Part shown: in pieces, positions 40,380-50,608 of the stretch
How positions within the stretch are numbered: position 1 is the first letter of the stretch
Layout of the letters: the number at the start of each line of letters is the position of its first letter
Assembly: GCA_016931385.1 (NCBI GenBank)
Contig: JAFGEV010000204.1
Coordinates: 1-50,608, forward strand
Origin: Prolixibacteraceae bacterium
GTDB lineage: Bacteria > Bacteroidota > Bacteroidia > Bacteroidales > Prolixibacteraceae
Reading direction: 5' to 3'
DNA: 50,608 bases
Translations under genes and position numbers: made by a program
The notes under the pieces: model-generated
What the model saw: the letters and a program-made list of their open reading frames with translations, nothing else
The model's database searches: none
Told to the model about the DNA's origin: nothing

Positions 40380-42881
40380 TTGTTGGTGCTTACATTAGAT
40401 AAAATAAAAACAGGCGAGGTTGTGGTTGTTAAACGTGTAAACGGCCGCAGCGCATTTAAACGCCGGATTACCGAGATGGGTTTTGTAAACGGGAAAGAGG
40501 TTTTTGTAAAAAAGAACGCCCCTTTAAAAGATCCGATCGAGTACCAGATTATGGGCTATAACATTTCCCTTCGGCGCAGCGAGGCAGCGCTTATCGAAGT
40601 ATTGCCTGCCGGGCAAGCTGAAAATGATTTTACTGGCTACTATGGCACACTGTCTTTCGAAAAAAAAGTATCATCAAAAAACGGGAATTCAAATTGTCTG
40701 AATATTGTTTTCGTTGGCAACCCCAACGCGGGAAAAACCTCAATTTTCAATGCCATAACAGGTGCCCGTGAACACGTGGGCAACTACTCGGGCGTTACTG
40801 TCGATGCCAAAAAATTCACCCTTAAATACAAAGGTTTTTGCCTGAACCTGACCGACCTGCCCGGAACATATTCCCTTTCTCCCAACTCGCCCGATGAGCT
40901 TTTTGTACGCGACTATCTCCTCAAACAGCACCCCGATGTTGTGGTCAACGTGGTTGATGCTTCGAACCTTGAACGTAACCTATACCTTACCACCCAGCTT
41001 ATCGACATGGACATACAGGTAGTACTTGCCCTTAACATGTATGATGAGTTAAAGAAAAACGCCGTCAAGTTCAATATCGAACAGTTTGCTACCATCACGG
41101 GCATACCCGTAGTACCCACAATTGGAACTAAAAAAACCGGCATTAAACAACTCTTGGAAAAGATAATTGAGGTTGCCGAAAACAAAGACCCCCACCTTAG
41201 GCACATACACATTAATTATGGCTTCGAACTGGAAAAATCGATAAATGCCATACAGAAAAAGATATGGCAGGCATCGAACTACAAAAGGGAATATTCATCG
41301 CGTTATTTTGCCCTGCGCCTTCTCGAAAAAGACAAACACACCCAGGAAAACATTGACTACCTTGAAAATTCAGACGAAGTTATCCATACAGCGCTTGATG
41401 AGACCGAACGGCTTGAAAACCTATTGAAAGATGATGCCCAAACATTGATAACCAATGCCAGATATGGTTTTATTACCGGCGCTTTAAAAGAAACTTTAAA
41501 ATCATCGATACATAAAGGCACACAATCGGTATCGGATAAAATTGACCGCATCCTGACCGGGAAATATACCGGCTTTCCAATATTCCTGATCATTTTGTGG
41601 ATCATGTTTCAGGGAACATTCACACTTGGCAAATATCCTGCCGACTGGATAAATATGGGCGTAAGCCTGATTGGGACAATTCTGGGAAGAATTATTCCAA
41701 CAGGCCCGGCCAATGACCTCATTGTAGATGGAATAATAGGCGGTGTTGGCGGCGTACTGGTTTTTCTTCCCAACATCGTTATCCTGTTTTTCTTTATTTC
41801 ACTTATGGAAGATACAGGCTACATGGCCCGGGTTGCATTCATCATGGACAAACTCATGCACCTGATCGGGTTGCACGGAAAATCATTTATACCGTTAATA
41901 ATGGGTTTTGGCTGCAACGTACCAGCCATCATGTCGACAAGGACCCTGCAGAATCCCGGAGACAGGCTGTTAACCATGCTTATCATCCCGTTCATGTCGT
42001 GCAGCGCCCGCCTGCCGGTATATATACTCATTGCAGGCGCCATATTCCCCGGAAATGCAGGCACAATAATTTTTCTGGTTTATATCACTGGGATAGCATT
42101 GTCGATTTTCACAGCCCTTCTCTTAAAAAAAACGCTCTTCAGGGCGAAAGAAGCCCCTTTTGTTATGGAATTGCCGCCTTACCGGGTTCCTACCATGCGA
42201 TCGGCCCTGAGGCATATGTGGAACAAAGCACAGGAATACCTGAAAAAAATGGGCGGCATAATTTTGTGGGCTTCTGTTATTGTTTGGTTCCTGAGTTATT
42301 TCCCTCGCAGCAGTGAGAAAATTGAGAGCATGGAAAACCTGAAGGCAAAAGTTGAATATCAGATTCAGGAAATTGCTGAAGAAATGAATTCAGAAATAAA
42401 CATCGAAAAATCCGACAGCCTTTTGTTCCTGAATACTTCTTTAGCGATGCAAATACATGAAGAGCAACAATACAACTCGTACCTTGGCCGCATGGGAAGA
42501 GCTGTTGAACCGGTCATCAGCCCCATAGGCTTCGATTGGAAAATCGGGGTCAGTTTACTCTCAGGCGTAATTGCCAAAGAAATTGTGGTAAGCACCCTTG
42601 GGGTTTTGTACTCGGGCGATGATGACCAGTCGTTGAGGGACGCCATAAAAAAACAAACCCATGTGCGCGGAAAACGTGTTGGCCAAAAAATATACACCCG
42701 CCCCGTTACCCTTGCCCTGCTGGTTTTTGTATTGGTTTATATCCCCTGTATTGCTGTTATTGCCGCAATCCGAAAAGAATCGGGCAAATGGAAATGGGCA
42801 ATTTTCAATATTGTATATTCAACAACATTAGCCTGGCTTTTGGCATTTTTTGTATCGAAAATAGCCGGATTGTTTTTCTAA
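40380..42881 (+). CDS. feoB: FeoA-FeoB fusion ferrous iron transporter
   Basis: N-terminal FeoA SH3-like domain (residues 1-75); VFVGNPNAGKTSIFNAITG, DLPGTYSL, GFGCNVPAIMSTRTL. Confidence 0.97.
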   Translation: MLVLTLDKIKTGEVVVVKRVNGRSAFKRRITEMGFVNGKEVFVKKNAPLKDPIEYQIMGYNISLRRSEAALIEVLPAGQAENDFTGYYGTLSFEKKVSSKNGNSNCLNIVFVGNPNAGKTSIFNAITGAREHVGNYSGVTVDAKKFTLKYKGFCLNLTDLPGTYSLSPNSPDELFVRDYLLKQHPDVVVNVVDASNLERNLYLTTQLIDMDIQVVLALNMYDELKKNAVKFNIEQFATITGIPVVPTIGTKKTGIKQLLEKIIEVAENKDPHLRHIHINYGFELEKSINAIQKKIWQASNYKREYSSRYFALRLLEKDKHTQENIDYLENSDEVIHTALDETERLENLLKDDAQTLITNARYGFITGALKETLKSSIHKGTQSVSDKIDRILTGKYTGFPIFLIILWIMFQGTFTLGKYPADWINMGVSLIGTILGRIIPTGPANDLIVDGIIGGVGGVLVFLPNIVILFFFISLMEDTGYMARVAFIMDKLMHLIGLHGKSFIPLIMGFGCNVPAIMSTRTLQNPGDRLLTMLIIPFMSCSARLPVYILIAGAIFPGNAGTIIFLVYITGIALSIFTALLLKKTLFRAKEAPFVMELPPYRVPTMRSALRHMWNKAQEYLKKMGGIILWASVIVWFLSYFPRSSEKIESMENLKAKVEYQIQEIAEEMNSEINIEKSDSLLFLNTSLAMQIHEEQQYNSYLGRMGRAVEPVISPIGFDWKIGVSLLSGVIAKEIVVSTLGVLYSGDDDQSLRDAIKKQTHVRGKRVGQKIYTRPVTLALLVFVLVYIPCIAVIAAIRKESGKWKWAIFNIVYSTTLAWLLAFFVSKIAGLFF

Positions 42882-42992
42882 CCCGCTTTCAACTGTTTTC
42901 TATTGCTTTCCATCTCCTTCTCTTTTCAACACCATTTCTTCTTTCGGAATTAAAAATATATTTTTGCGCTCGATTTTTCAAAACTGAGGAGA

Positions 42993-44573
42993 ATGAGCTT
43001 AAAAAGCGAGATTGAACGCAGGAAAACCTTTGCCATCGTGAGCCACCCCGATGCCGGGAAAACCACCTTAACCGAGAAATTGCTTCTTTTTGGGGGGGCC
43101 ATCCATGTTGCAGGTGCGGTAAAAAGCAACAAAATTAAAAAAACGGCCACATCCGACTTCATGGAAATTGAACGCCAACGTGGCATTTCAGTTGCCACTT
43201 CGGTTATGGCTTTTGAATACAACGAATACAAGGTAAACATTTTGGATACGCCCGGCCATCAGGATTTCCAGGAAGACACCTTCAGGACCCTTACTGCTGT
43301 TGACAGTGTAATAATTGTGATAGATGCGGCAAAAGGTGTTGAACCCCAGACGAAAAAACTTATGGATGTTTGCCGTATGCGTAAAACTCCGGTCATTGTT
43401 TTTGTAAACAAGATGGACCGGCCATCGGAAGACACCTTCAACCTGCTTGAAGAAATTGAGAACCAGCTTCAAATCTCAACACGTCCTCTCAGCTGGCCAA
43501 TTAATAGTGGCCCCGGATTCAAAGGCGTATACAACATATACAGCTCAAGCCTTCAGCTTTTCAGGCCCAATGTACAGGAAATTGAAACAGGAATAAAATT
43601 CGACAATATTTATGACTCTGGACTGGAAAAACACCTGGGATCCGATGTCGAAATACTGCGCGAAGAATTGGAACTTCTCGAGGGTGTATACCCTGAATTT
43701 TCTGAAAGTGAATACCTCGCGGGAAACCTGGCACCGGTGTTTTTTGGCAGTGCATTATACAACTTTGGCGTTCAGGAACTCTTAAACACTTTTTTGAAAA
43801 TTGCCCCAACCCCCCGCCCCCGCCTGACAAATGAAAGGATTGTGAATCCGTATGAAGCAAGCTTCTCGGGCTTCGTTTTTAAAATACATGCCAACATCGA
43901 CCCAAACCACCGCAGCCGGATTGCATTTGTAAAAATATGCTCCGGAAAATTTGAACGGAACAAACCCTATACCCATACCCGTTTAAACAAAACCTTTAAG
44001 ATATCGTCGCCAACTGCATTTATGGCCGCCAAAAAAGAAGTTATCGACGAAGCATATCCAGGCGATATCGTAGGAATACCCGACAATGGAAATTTTATAA
44101 TCGGAGACACACTCACCGAAGGGGAAAACATCCACTATAAAGGCTTACCAAGTTTTTCGCCTGAAATGTTCCGATATATTGAAAATGCCGATCCTATGAA
44201 ATCGAAACAACTGGCAAAAGGAATCGACCAGTTGATGGACGAAGGTGTTGCCCAGCTTTTTACAAACCAATTTAACGGGCGCAAAATAATTGGATGCGTG
44301 GGACAGCTACAGTTCGAAGTAATCCAGTACAGGCTCGAGCATGAGTACGGAGCTAAATGCCGATTTGAACCGATACAAATGTATAAAGCCTGTTGGGTAA
44401 AAAGCAATGACAAACAGTTGCTTGAAGATTTCAGAAAACGTAAATCGCAAAGAATGGCCAAAGATAAAATTGGACGCGATGTATTTATGGCCGATTCACC
44501 TTTTATTTTGGACATGGCAAGGCAGGAATTTGAAAAAATCGATTTCCATTTTACTTCCGATTTCGACAATTAA
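42993..44573 (+). CDS. prfC: Peptide chain release factor 3
   Basis: [70 protein letters not shown]. Confidence 0.97.
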   Translation: MSLKSEIERRKTFAIVSHPDAGKTTLTEKLLLFGGAIHVAGAVKSNKIKKTATSDFMEIERQRGISVATSVMAFEYNEYKVNILDTPGHQDFQEDTFRTLTAVDSVIIVIDAAKGVEPQTKKLMDVCRMRKTPVIVFVNKMDRPSEDTFNLLEEIENQLQISTRPLSWPINSGPGFKGVYNIYSSSLQLFRPNVQEIETGIKFDNIYDSGLEKHLGSDVEILREELELLEGVYPEFSESEYLAGNLAPVFFGSALYNFGVQELLNTFLKIAPTPRPRLTNERIVNPYEASFSGFVFKIHANIDPNHRSRIAFVKICSGKFERNKPYTHTRLNKTFKISSPTAFMAAKKEVIDEAYPGDIVGIPDNGNFIIGDTLTEGENIHYKGLPSFSPEMFRYIENADPMKSKQLAKGIDQLMDEGVAQLFTNQFNGRKIIGCVGQLQFEVIQYRLEHEYGAKCRFEPIQMYKACWVKSNDKQLLEDFRKRKSQRMAKDKIGRDVFMADSPFILDMARQEFEKIDFHFTSDFDN

Positions 44574-44785
44574 AAAGATATTGTAATCTCAATTTATTTT
44601 TTAAAACTACTTCGCTATAGATGTGAAGTGTATAGGTTACGCAATATTTTTTTATTTGAAATTAAAAAGAAACTATACAACAATAAACACCTGTATCCTG
44701 AGCACTTGCCTTTTTGCTATAAATTAACACATTCGCTTATATCATATTGAATATGTTTTCTTTTCACACGCCAACAAAAAACAAA

Positions 44786-44855
44786 GTGTAAAAAATACAC
44801 ATGAAGTTTTGTTTTCTAAAAAAATTTCTATCTTTACATTGTGTAACAAGTACAC
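44786..44855. promoter_or_regulatory. Two perfect palindromic operators GTGTA-N5-TACAC flanking a TAnnTTT-type promoter
   Basis: GTGTAAAAAATACAC at 44786-44800 and GTGTAACAAGTACAC at 44841-44855; TATCTTTA at about 44829 between them. Confidence 0.75.
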
Positions 44856-44870
44856 ACAAACCTTTTTTCT

Positions 44871-45605
44871 ATGTCGAAAATTATTCCAAATATTTCTGTC
44901 GATTGTGTTATCTTCGGTTTTGATTCAAACCAGTTAAACGTTCTTTTGGTTGAACGCAAACTTTTAGATGAACAAACCAGCGAAACACTCATTGATGACT
45001 GGACGCTTGCAGGATATCACATATTTGAAGAAGAAGATTTCGACACGGCGGCTGCACGTATTCTGAAACGATTATCGGGCCTCGACCACATATACCTTGA
45101 ACAGTTTTATGCTTTTGGAGGGGTTAACAGGCTGAACAAACCTAAAGACCAGTTATGGCTGAAACACCAACACGAAGGGTTCAGCGACAGGATTGTCACC
45201 GTAGGTTACTATTCGCTCATCGACAACACCTCAGTTACCCTGTCACTCAAGGAAAGAAATGTTAAATGGTTTCCCGTTTCGGAATTGCCTGAACTTGGTT
45301 TCGACCATGAGGAAATTCTGCAGAAGGCGCTTGAAAAACTTCGCACCAAATTACGCAACGAACCCATAGGTTTTGAACTGCTGCCTGAAAAATTCACCAT
45401 CTCGCAGCTTCAACGTTTGTATGAATCGATTTTAGGCCAAAGCCTCGACCGAAGGAACTTCAGGAAAAAGGTGATGCAAATGAAATACCTTATCCCGCTT
45501 AACGAAAAGCAGAAAGACGTGAAACATAAACCGGCCCAGCTCTTTTTATTCAGCAAAGATGTATACGAGCGGACCAAAAAGGAACGGTTCGATTTTACCA
45601 TGTAA
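44871..45605 (+). CDS. NrtR/AraR-type NUDIX plus winged-helix transcriptional regulator
   Basis: NUDIX-like N-terminus (VDCVIFGFDSNQLNVLLVERK...DWTLAGYHIFEEEDFDTAAARILKRLSGL) and C-terminal wHTH (FTISQLQRLYESILGQSLDRRNFRKKVMQMKYL). Confidence 0.92.
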   Translation: MSKIIPNISVDCVIFGFDSNQLNVLLVERKLLDEQTSETLIDDWTLAGYHIFEEEDFDTAAARILKRLSGLDHIYLEQFYAFGGVNRLNKPKDQLWLKHQHEGFSDRIVTVGYYSLIDNTSVTLSLKERNVKWFPVSELPELGFDHEEILQKALEKLRTKLRNEPIGFELLPEKFTISQLQRLYESILGQSLDRRNFRKKVMQMKYLIPLNEKQKDVKHKPAQLFLFSKDVYERTKKERFDFTM

Positions 45606-45678
45606 CCCAGTAGAAATATAATAACCCAGTCAATTAATTAAATAGCAATCAATTATTCACACCAGAAAAAATGCAGAG

Positions 45679-47292
45679 ATGGGAGGCGGCAACCAGAAAA
45701 TTAAAATTTTTGAAAAAATAGGTTACGCACTTGGAGATGGTGCAGCAAACATTGCATGGAGAGGCGTAGCTACTTTCCTGTTTATTTTTTATACCGATGT
45801 TTTTGGAATTAATCCTGCAGCAGTTGGCTTGCTGATGCTTATTGCCCGGTCGAGCGACGGAATAAGCGATGTGCTGATGGGCATCATCGGCGACCGCACC
45901 CATTCAAAATATGGTAAATTTCGCCCATGGGTATTATGGACAGCCATTCCGTTAGGGGTAATCCTTTCGTTATTGTTTACCGGCCCTAACCTGGGGCCTA
46001 CAGGAAAAATCATTTACGCGTACACTACCTATATCATTTTCACTTTGGTGTACACGGCCAACAATATCCCTTACGGGGCGCTGATGGCAGTGATGACAGG
46101 CGACAATAAAGAAAGGACAAGCCTGGGATCGTACCGTATGGTGGGCGCATTTGCCGGAGGAATGCTTGTACAGGGTGCACTCCTTTTCCTGGTTGTACAC
46201 TTCGGCAACATCAATCCTGAAATCAATGTCCAGCAACTTGAAGCAAAAAAGTATGAAGTCATAGTTTCAGCGCCGAAAAATGTCGAAAATGTGAACATTA
46301 AAACCGACGACAACATAGCCATGTTCACCTGGGCCGATGCGTCAATGCCCGATAGTATCAATGTGCCGACAAAAGGCAAAAGCTTTTCGATGGAAGCCAA
46401 AAAAGCTTATACATTTATCGTGACCGGTGAAGAGAACCTCAGCCCTGATGATATTACCATTATCGACCAGAAAAAAGGATACAGCAATGCAATTTATTTG
46501 CTTTCCGTTTTCCTGTCGCTTTTCCTGATAATAACCTTTCTAACAACCAGGGAACGTGTATTGCCACCAAAATCACAAAAAACTGATCTTGGCAAAGACC
46601 TGAAAGACCTGATCAAAAACCGTCCCTGGCTGGTTTTACTGATCATCGGATTATTGTTCAATATTTACAATTCCATCAAACAGGGCATTGTTGTAATATA
46701 TTTCACCCACTACGTGCATAACCAGTTAATGGCTGCTTCATTCATGGTAGGGCTGATGATTGCTTCTATTTTAGGAGCAATGGCCACAGCGCCGCTGGCA
46801 AAACGCCTGGGCAAACGAAAGTTGTTCATTTATGCGTTGATCTTTTCGGGCGCTGTAAATGCCCTTATTGCCTTTTGCAGCCCGGGGGATACAATTGGAA
46901 TTTTTGCAATAGGGCTGGTTTCAGAATTTGGCGCAGCCATATTCCCGACACTTTTCTTTGCCATGCTTGGCGACGCTGCCGATTACTCCGAATTTATTAA
47001 TAAGCGCAGGGCCACAGGGCTTGTATATTCGGCAGGTTCGTTTGCCACCAAATTTGGTGGTGGAATTGCCGGTGCAATAATAGGATTTGTGCTTGCAGCA
47101 TTCCATTACAACGGACAGGACATGGTTGCCATTGAGGGAGCAGTGCCCGGAATAAAAATGCTTATGAGCTGGATACCGACAATCATCACAGTGTTTGCTG
47201 CAGGTGTAATGACCCTCTACCCGCTCGACCAGAAAAAGATGGACGAGATAAGCATTGAACTGGGCAAGCGAAGAACAAACGAGGAAAATTGA
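45679..47292 (+). CDS. GPH (MelB-like) family sugar:cation symporter with internal extramembrane insertion
   Basis: GYALGDGAANIAWRG, DVLMGIIGDRTHSKYGKFRPWVL, NNIPYGALMAVMTGDNKERTSL motifs. Confidence 0.92.
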   Translation: MGGGNQKIKIFEKIGYALGDGAANIAWRGVATFLFIFYTDVFGINPAAVGLLMLIARSSDGISDVLMGIIGDRTHSKYGKFRPWVLWTAIPLGVILSLLFTGPNLGPTGKIIYAYTTYIIFTLVYTANNIPYGALMAVMTGDNKERTSLGSYRMVGAFAGGMLVQGALLFLVVHFGNINPEINVQQLEAKKYEVIVSAPKNVENVNIKTDDNIAMFTWADASMPDSINVPTKGKSFSMEAKKAYTFIVTGEENLSPDDITIIDQKKGYSNAIYLLSVFLSLFLIITFLTTRERVLPPKSQKTDLGKDLKDLIKNRPWLVLLIIGLLFNIYNSIKQGIVVIYFTHYVHNQLMAASFMVGLMIASILGAMATAPLAKRLGKRKLFIYALIFSGAVNALIAFCSPGDTIGIFAIGLVSEFGAAIFPTLFFAMLGDAADYSEFINKRRATGLVYSAGSFATKFGGGIAGAIIGFVLAAFHYNGQDMVAIEGAVPGIKMLMSWIPTIITVFAAGVMTLYPLDQKKMDEISIELGKRRTNEEN

Positions 47293-47348
47293 TGAAAACT
47301 TGATGAAACTTTTTTTATTGAAACATTAGAAACAGAAATTTAACAACT

Positions 47349-49787
47349 ATGAGATTTGGATATTTTGACGATTTAAACAGGGAATATGTAATTACAAATC
47401 CTCAAACACCCTGGCCATGGATCAATTACCTTGGCACTGAAGACTTTTTTTCACTGATCTCAAATACAGCAGGTGGCTATACTTTTTATCTCGATGCAAA
47501 ATTTCGCCGCCTAACACGCTATCGTTATAATAATGTGCCTATTGACAGTGGTGGCCGTTATTTTTATATTAAAGATGAAGATACTGTTTGGTCGCCCGGT
47601 TGGAAGCCATGCAAAACCCCGCTCGACAAATACGAATGTCGCCATGGCATGAATTATACCAAAATCACCGGAGAAAAAAACGGTGTAAAAGCAGAAGTTT
47701 TATTCTTTGTCCCTTTAAAAACCTGGGCCGAAGTTCAAAAGCTTACACTAACAAACAACTCTCCAGAAATTAAAAAACTGAAAATATTTTCTTTTACCGA
47801 ATGGTGCCTCTGGAATGCCGCTACCGACATGGAAAATTTCCAACGCAATTTTTCAACCGGCGAGGTTGAAATTGATGGTTCGGTATTGTACCATAAAACC
47901 GAATACAAAGAGCGCCGCAACCACTATTCATATTATTCGGTAAATACGCCGATACAAGGTTACGACACCGACCGTGAAACCTTTTTCGGGCTTTACAATG
48001 GCTTTGACGAACCACAAACCGTACTTGATGGCAAACCCCGCATGAGCGAAGCCCACGGCTGGTCGCCCATCGCATCGCATTACATCGAAGTTGAACTGCA
48101 ACCCGGCGAATCAAAGGATTTTGTTTTCCTGCTTGGATATGTTGAAAATGAACAGGATGAAAAGTGGGAATCGAAAGGAGTAATTAACAAAACCAAAGCA
48201 AGAAACACCATTGCACGGTTCAACACAAGCGAAAAGGTAGATGCTGCCTTTGCCGAACTCCGGAGCTACTGGGATAAGCTGTTAAGCATATATACCGTCG
48301 ACTCGGGCGATGAAAAGCTCGACCGAATGGTAAACATCTGGAACCAGTACCAGTGCATGATCACCTTCTGTTTCTCCCGTTCAGCTTCATTCTTCGAGAG
48401 CGGTATAGGCCGCGGTATGGGCTTCCGCGATTCGAACCAGGATTTGATCGGCTTCGTACACCAGATTCCCGAACGCGCCCGCGAGCGCATCATCGATATT
48501 GCATCGACTCAGTTCCCCGACGGAGGTTGCTATCATCAGTACCAGCCTCTCACAAAACGTGGCAACAACGATATTGGCGGCGGTTTTAACGACGATCCGA
48601 TGTGGCTCATCCTCGGAACAATCAGTTACATAAAAGAAAGCGGCGATTATGGCATTCTTGATGAAATGGTACCCTTCGACAACAACATGAGTGTTGCCCG
48701 TACACTGTTCGATCACCTTACCGTTTCGTTCGACCATGTGGTAAACAATCTTGGACCACATGGGCTACCCCTTATCGGGCGTGCCGACTGGAACGACTGC
48801 CTTAACCTGAACTGCTTTTCAAACGATCCTGATGAATCGTTCCAGACAACTGAGAACAAAACCGAAGGATCAAAGGCTGAATCTGTAATGATTGCAGGGC
48901 TGTTTGTAATATACGGCCAGGAATATGTCAGTTTATGCCATAAACTCGGGAAAAATAACGAAGCCGCACGTGCCCAGAAAGAAGTCGACAAAATGGTTGA
49001 AGCCGTGAAAAAACATGGATGGGATGGCGAATGGTTCCTGAGGGCTTACGACTATTACGGCAACAAAATTGGGAGTAACGAAAACGAAGAAGGAAAAATA
49101 TTTATCGAATCGAACGGCTGGTGCACCATGGCCGGTATTGGAAAAGATGAAGGACTGTGCAAAAGAGCGCTCGATTCGGTTAAAGAACGCCTCGACTGTG
49201 AATACGGTATTGTACTGAACAACCCCGCGTTTACAAAATATTACATTGAATATGGCGAAATCTCAAGCTATCCTAAAGGCTACAAGGAAAACGCGGGCAT
49301 TTTCTGCCACAATAACCCTTGGATTATGCTGGGGGAAATTGAAATTGGCCGTGGCGACCAGGCTTGGGAATACTTCAAAAAAATATGCCCGTCGTACCTC
49401 GAAGATATCAGCGACCTGCATAAAACCGAGCCTTACGTTTACGCTCAAATGGTAGCCGGCAAAGACGCTTTTAAGCCAGGCGAAGCAAAGAACTCGTGGT
49501 TAACAGGAACTGCATCGTGGAATTTTTATACCATCAGCCAGTACATCCTGGGCATACGCCCTGACTACGATGGCCTTAAGGTTGATCCTTGCATTCCTGA
49601 AAGCTGGGATGGTTTTAAGGTTACCCGCAAATTCAGGGGGGCAACCTACAACATCGAAGTTGTTAACCCAAACCATGTTAACAAAGGAGTGGCAAATGTT
49701 ACCATTGACGGAGAAATATACAATTCGAATAATTTACCTGTTTTCGAAGCCGGGACAACCCACTCGGTTTTAATTAAAATGGGTTGA
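47349..49787 (+). CDS. GH94 cellobiose phosphorylase
   Basis: [44 protein letters not shown]..., [59 protein letters not shown]; very close to clostridial cellobiose phosphorylases as recalled. Confidence 0.95.
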   Translation: MRFGYFDDLNREYVITNPQTPWPWINYLGTEDFFSLISNTAGGYTFYLDAKFRRLTRYRYNNVPIDSGGRYFYIKDEDTVWSPGWKPCKTPLDKYECRHGMNYTKITGEKNGVKAEVLFFVPLKTWAEVQKLTLTNNSPEIKKLKIFSFTEWCLWNAATDMENFQRNFSTGEVEIDGSVLYHKTEYKERRNHYSYYSVNTPIQGYDTDRETFFGLYNGFDEPQTVLDGKPRMSEAHGWSPIASHYIEVELQPGESKDFVFLLGYVENEQDEKWESKGVINKTKARNTIARFNTSEKVDAAFAELRSYWDKLLSIYTVDSGDEKLDRMVNIWNQYQCMITFCFSRSASFFESGIGRGMGFRDSNQDLIGFVHQIPERARERIIDIASTQFPDGGCYHQYQPLTKRGNNDIGGGFNDDPMWLILGTISYIKESGDYGILDEMVPFDNNMSVARTLFDHLTVSFDHVVNNLGPHGLPLIGRADWNDCLNLNCFSNDPDESFQTTENKTEGSKAESVMIAGLFVIYGQEYVSLCHKLGKNNEAARAQKEVDKMVEAVKKHGWDGEWFLRAYDYYGNKIGSNENEEGKIFIESNGWCTMAGIGKDEGLCKRALDSVKERLDCEYGIVLNNPAFTKYYIEYGEISSYPKGYKENAGIFCHNNPWIMLGEIEIGRGDQAWEYFKKICPSYLEDISDLHKTEPYVYAQMVAGKDAFKPGEAKNSWLTGTASWNFYTISQYILGIRPDYDGLKVDPCIPESWDGFKVTRKFRGATYNIEVVNPNHVNKGVANVTIDGEIYNSNNLPVFEAGTTHSVLIKMG

Positions 49788-49813
49788 TTGGATAAACCTA
49801 CTGTTCAAATTGA

Positions 49814-49845
49814 AAAGGCCTGTGAATAAAAAAGCAGGCCTTTTT
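49814..49845 (+). terminator. Rho-independent terminator after cellobiose phosphorylase gene
   Basis: AAAGGCCTG-loop-CAGGCCTTT followed by TT. Confidence 0.8.
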
Positions 49846-49906
49846 CTTTGCAACAATGAAAAGGCCTTACATCATTTTTAATACTTTTGAAATAAAAAAT
49901 AATATC

Positions 49907-50488
49907 ATGCTCGATTTTTTAATGGAAAATAACCAGTCGGATATTTTTAAATATCTGATACTGCCCCTGATCATTTTCTTTGGCCGCATACTGGATGTAA
50001 CACTAGGAACATTCAGGATTGTTATGGTTGCAAAAGGAAATAAATTTTATGCCCCTATCCTTGGTTTTTTTGAAGTTTTGATATGGATACTCATCATAGG
50101 CAGCATTATGCAAAACCTCGACAACTGGCTCAACATTATAGCCTACGCGGCCGGGTTTGCAGCTGGCAACCTTGTTGGCCTGATCATTGAAGAACGTGTA
50201 GCCATGGGAATTGTGAGGGTACAAATCATCACGAAAAAGCCCGCCACTGAACTAATCCAAAAGTTAATTGAAAAAAAATACGGCATCACCCATCATGAAG
50301 CCGAAGGGGCCAACGGGAACGTCAACATTATTTACAGCATAATAAACCGAAAAAAACTTAAAGATTTTGTCGAGATCATACGAAGTTTTAATCCTAAAGC
50401 ATTCTATACGGTCGAAGATGTAAAATTTGTAAGCAACGATGTCACATACTATTTCTCGTTAAAACGAAGAATCAGGAAAGGGAAGTAA
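49907..50488 (+). CDS. UPF0316/DUF2179 family membrane protein
   Basis: FFGRILDVTLGTFRIVMVAKGNKFYAPILGFFEVLIWI, LVGLIIEERVAMG; ATG 49907 preferred. Confidence 0.9.
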   Translation: MLDFLMENNQSDIFKYLILPLIIFFGRILDVTLGTFRIVMVAKGNKFYAPILGFFEVLIWILIIGSIMQNLDNWLNIIAYAAGFAAGNLVGLIIEERVAMGIVRVQIITKKPATELIQKLIEKKYGITHHEAEGANGNVNIIYSIINRKKLKDFVEIIRSFNPKAFYTVEDVKFVSNDVTYYFSLKRRIRKGK

Positions 50489-50489
50489 G

Positions 50490-50524
50490 TAACTGGGTAC
50501 TGGGAACTGGTCGCTGGGTACTGG
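50490..50524. repeat. Heptad repeat (NNNCTGG) x5
   Basis: TAACTGG GTACTGG GAACTGG TCGCTGG GTACTGG; same family as 28312-28353. Confidence 0.92.
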
Positions 50525-50608
50525 TCTGTCTATGCCTGAATAAGGTTGACCTAATTATTTAAACTATTTTGTTTATTATAATGATAATTGGCTGTTAAAA
50601 ACGGGAGA

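Noticed and set aside
40380-42881. FeoA-FeoB fusion as novel architecture
   Set aside because: This fusion is common in Bacteroidota; ordinary.
44574-44785. Structured ncRNA or tRNA in the gap after prfC
   Set aside because: No cloverleaf or strong stems could be traced; sequence is generic AT-rich spacer.

Overview
This is a Bacteroidota-like chromosomal segment: A-rich ribosome-binding regions, TTTG/TAnnTTTG promoters, SusD-free carbohydrate genes, and dnaA next to pyrBI and the rpsF-rpsR-rplI operon. Most of it is core housekeeping: a GH2 beta-galactosidase truncated by the window edge, pyrB-pyrI-GAF, a YigZ-like gene, dnaA, an amidase, an LptD-like protein, RidA, S6/S18/L9, aspartokinase, a nucleotidyltransferase, ClC, an SDR, a flavin reductase-rubredoxin, CDGSH, a fused OlsF-like acyltransferase, ilvD-ilvB-ilvN, a peroxiredoxin, FeoAB, RF3, an NrtR-like regulator with a GPH transporter and cellobiose phosphorylase, and UPF0316. 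The most interesting signals are: (1) a complete four-segment ilv transcription attenuator, with an unannotated 25-aa Ile/Leu/Val-rich leader peptide, upstream of ilvDBN; (2) intergenic repeats at many loci with a strict 7-bp period, whose phase is kept while the heptamer sequence changes; (3) a secreted PafA-like alkaline-phosphatase-fold protein that appears to have lost all metal ligands and accessory catalytic residues (pseudoenzyme); (4) an uncharacterised envelope gene cluster (CsgG-like/barrel, lipoprotein-barrel, large lipoprotein, PD40 plus OmpA-like C-terminus); (5) twin perfect palindromes GTGTA-N5-TACAC flanking the promoter of the NrtR-like/cellobiose operon. All calls come from reading the sequence; no database search was run.
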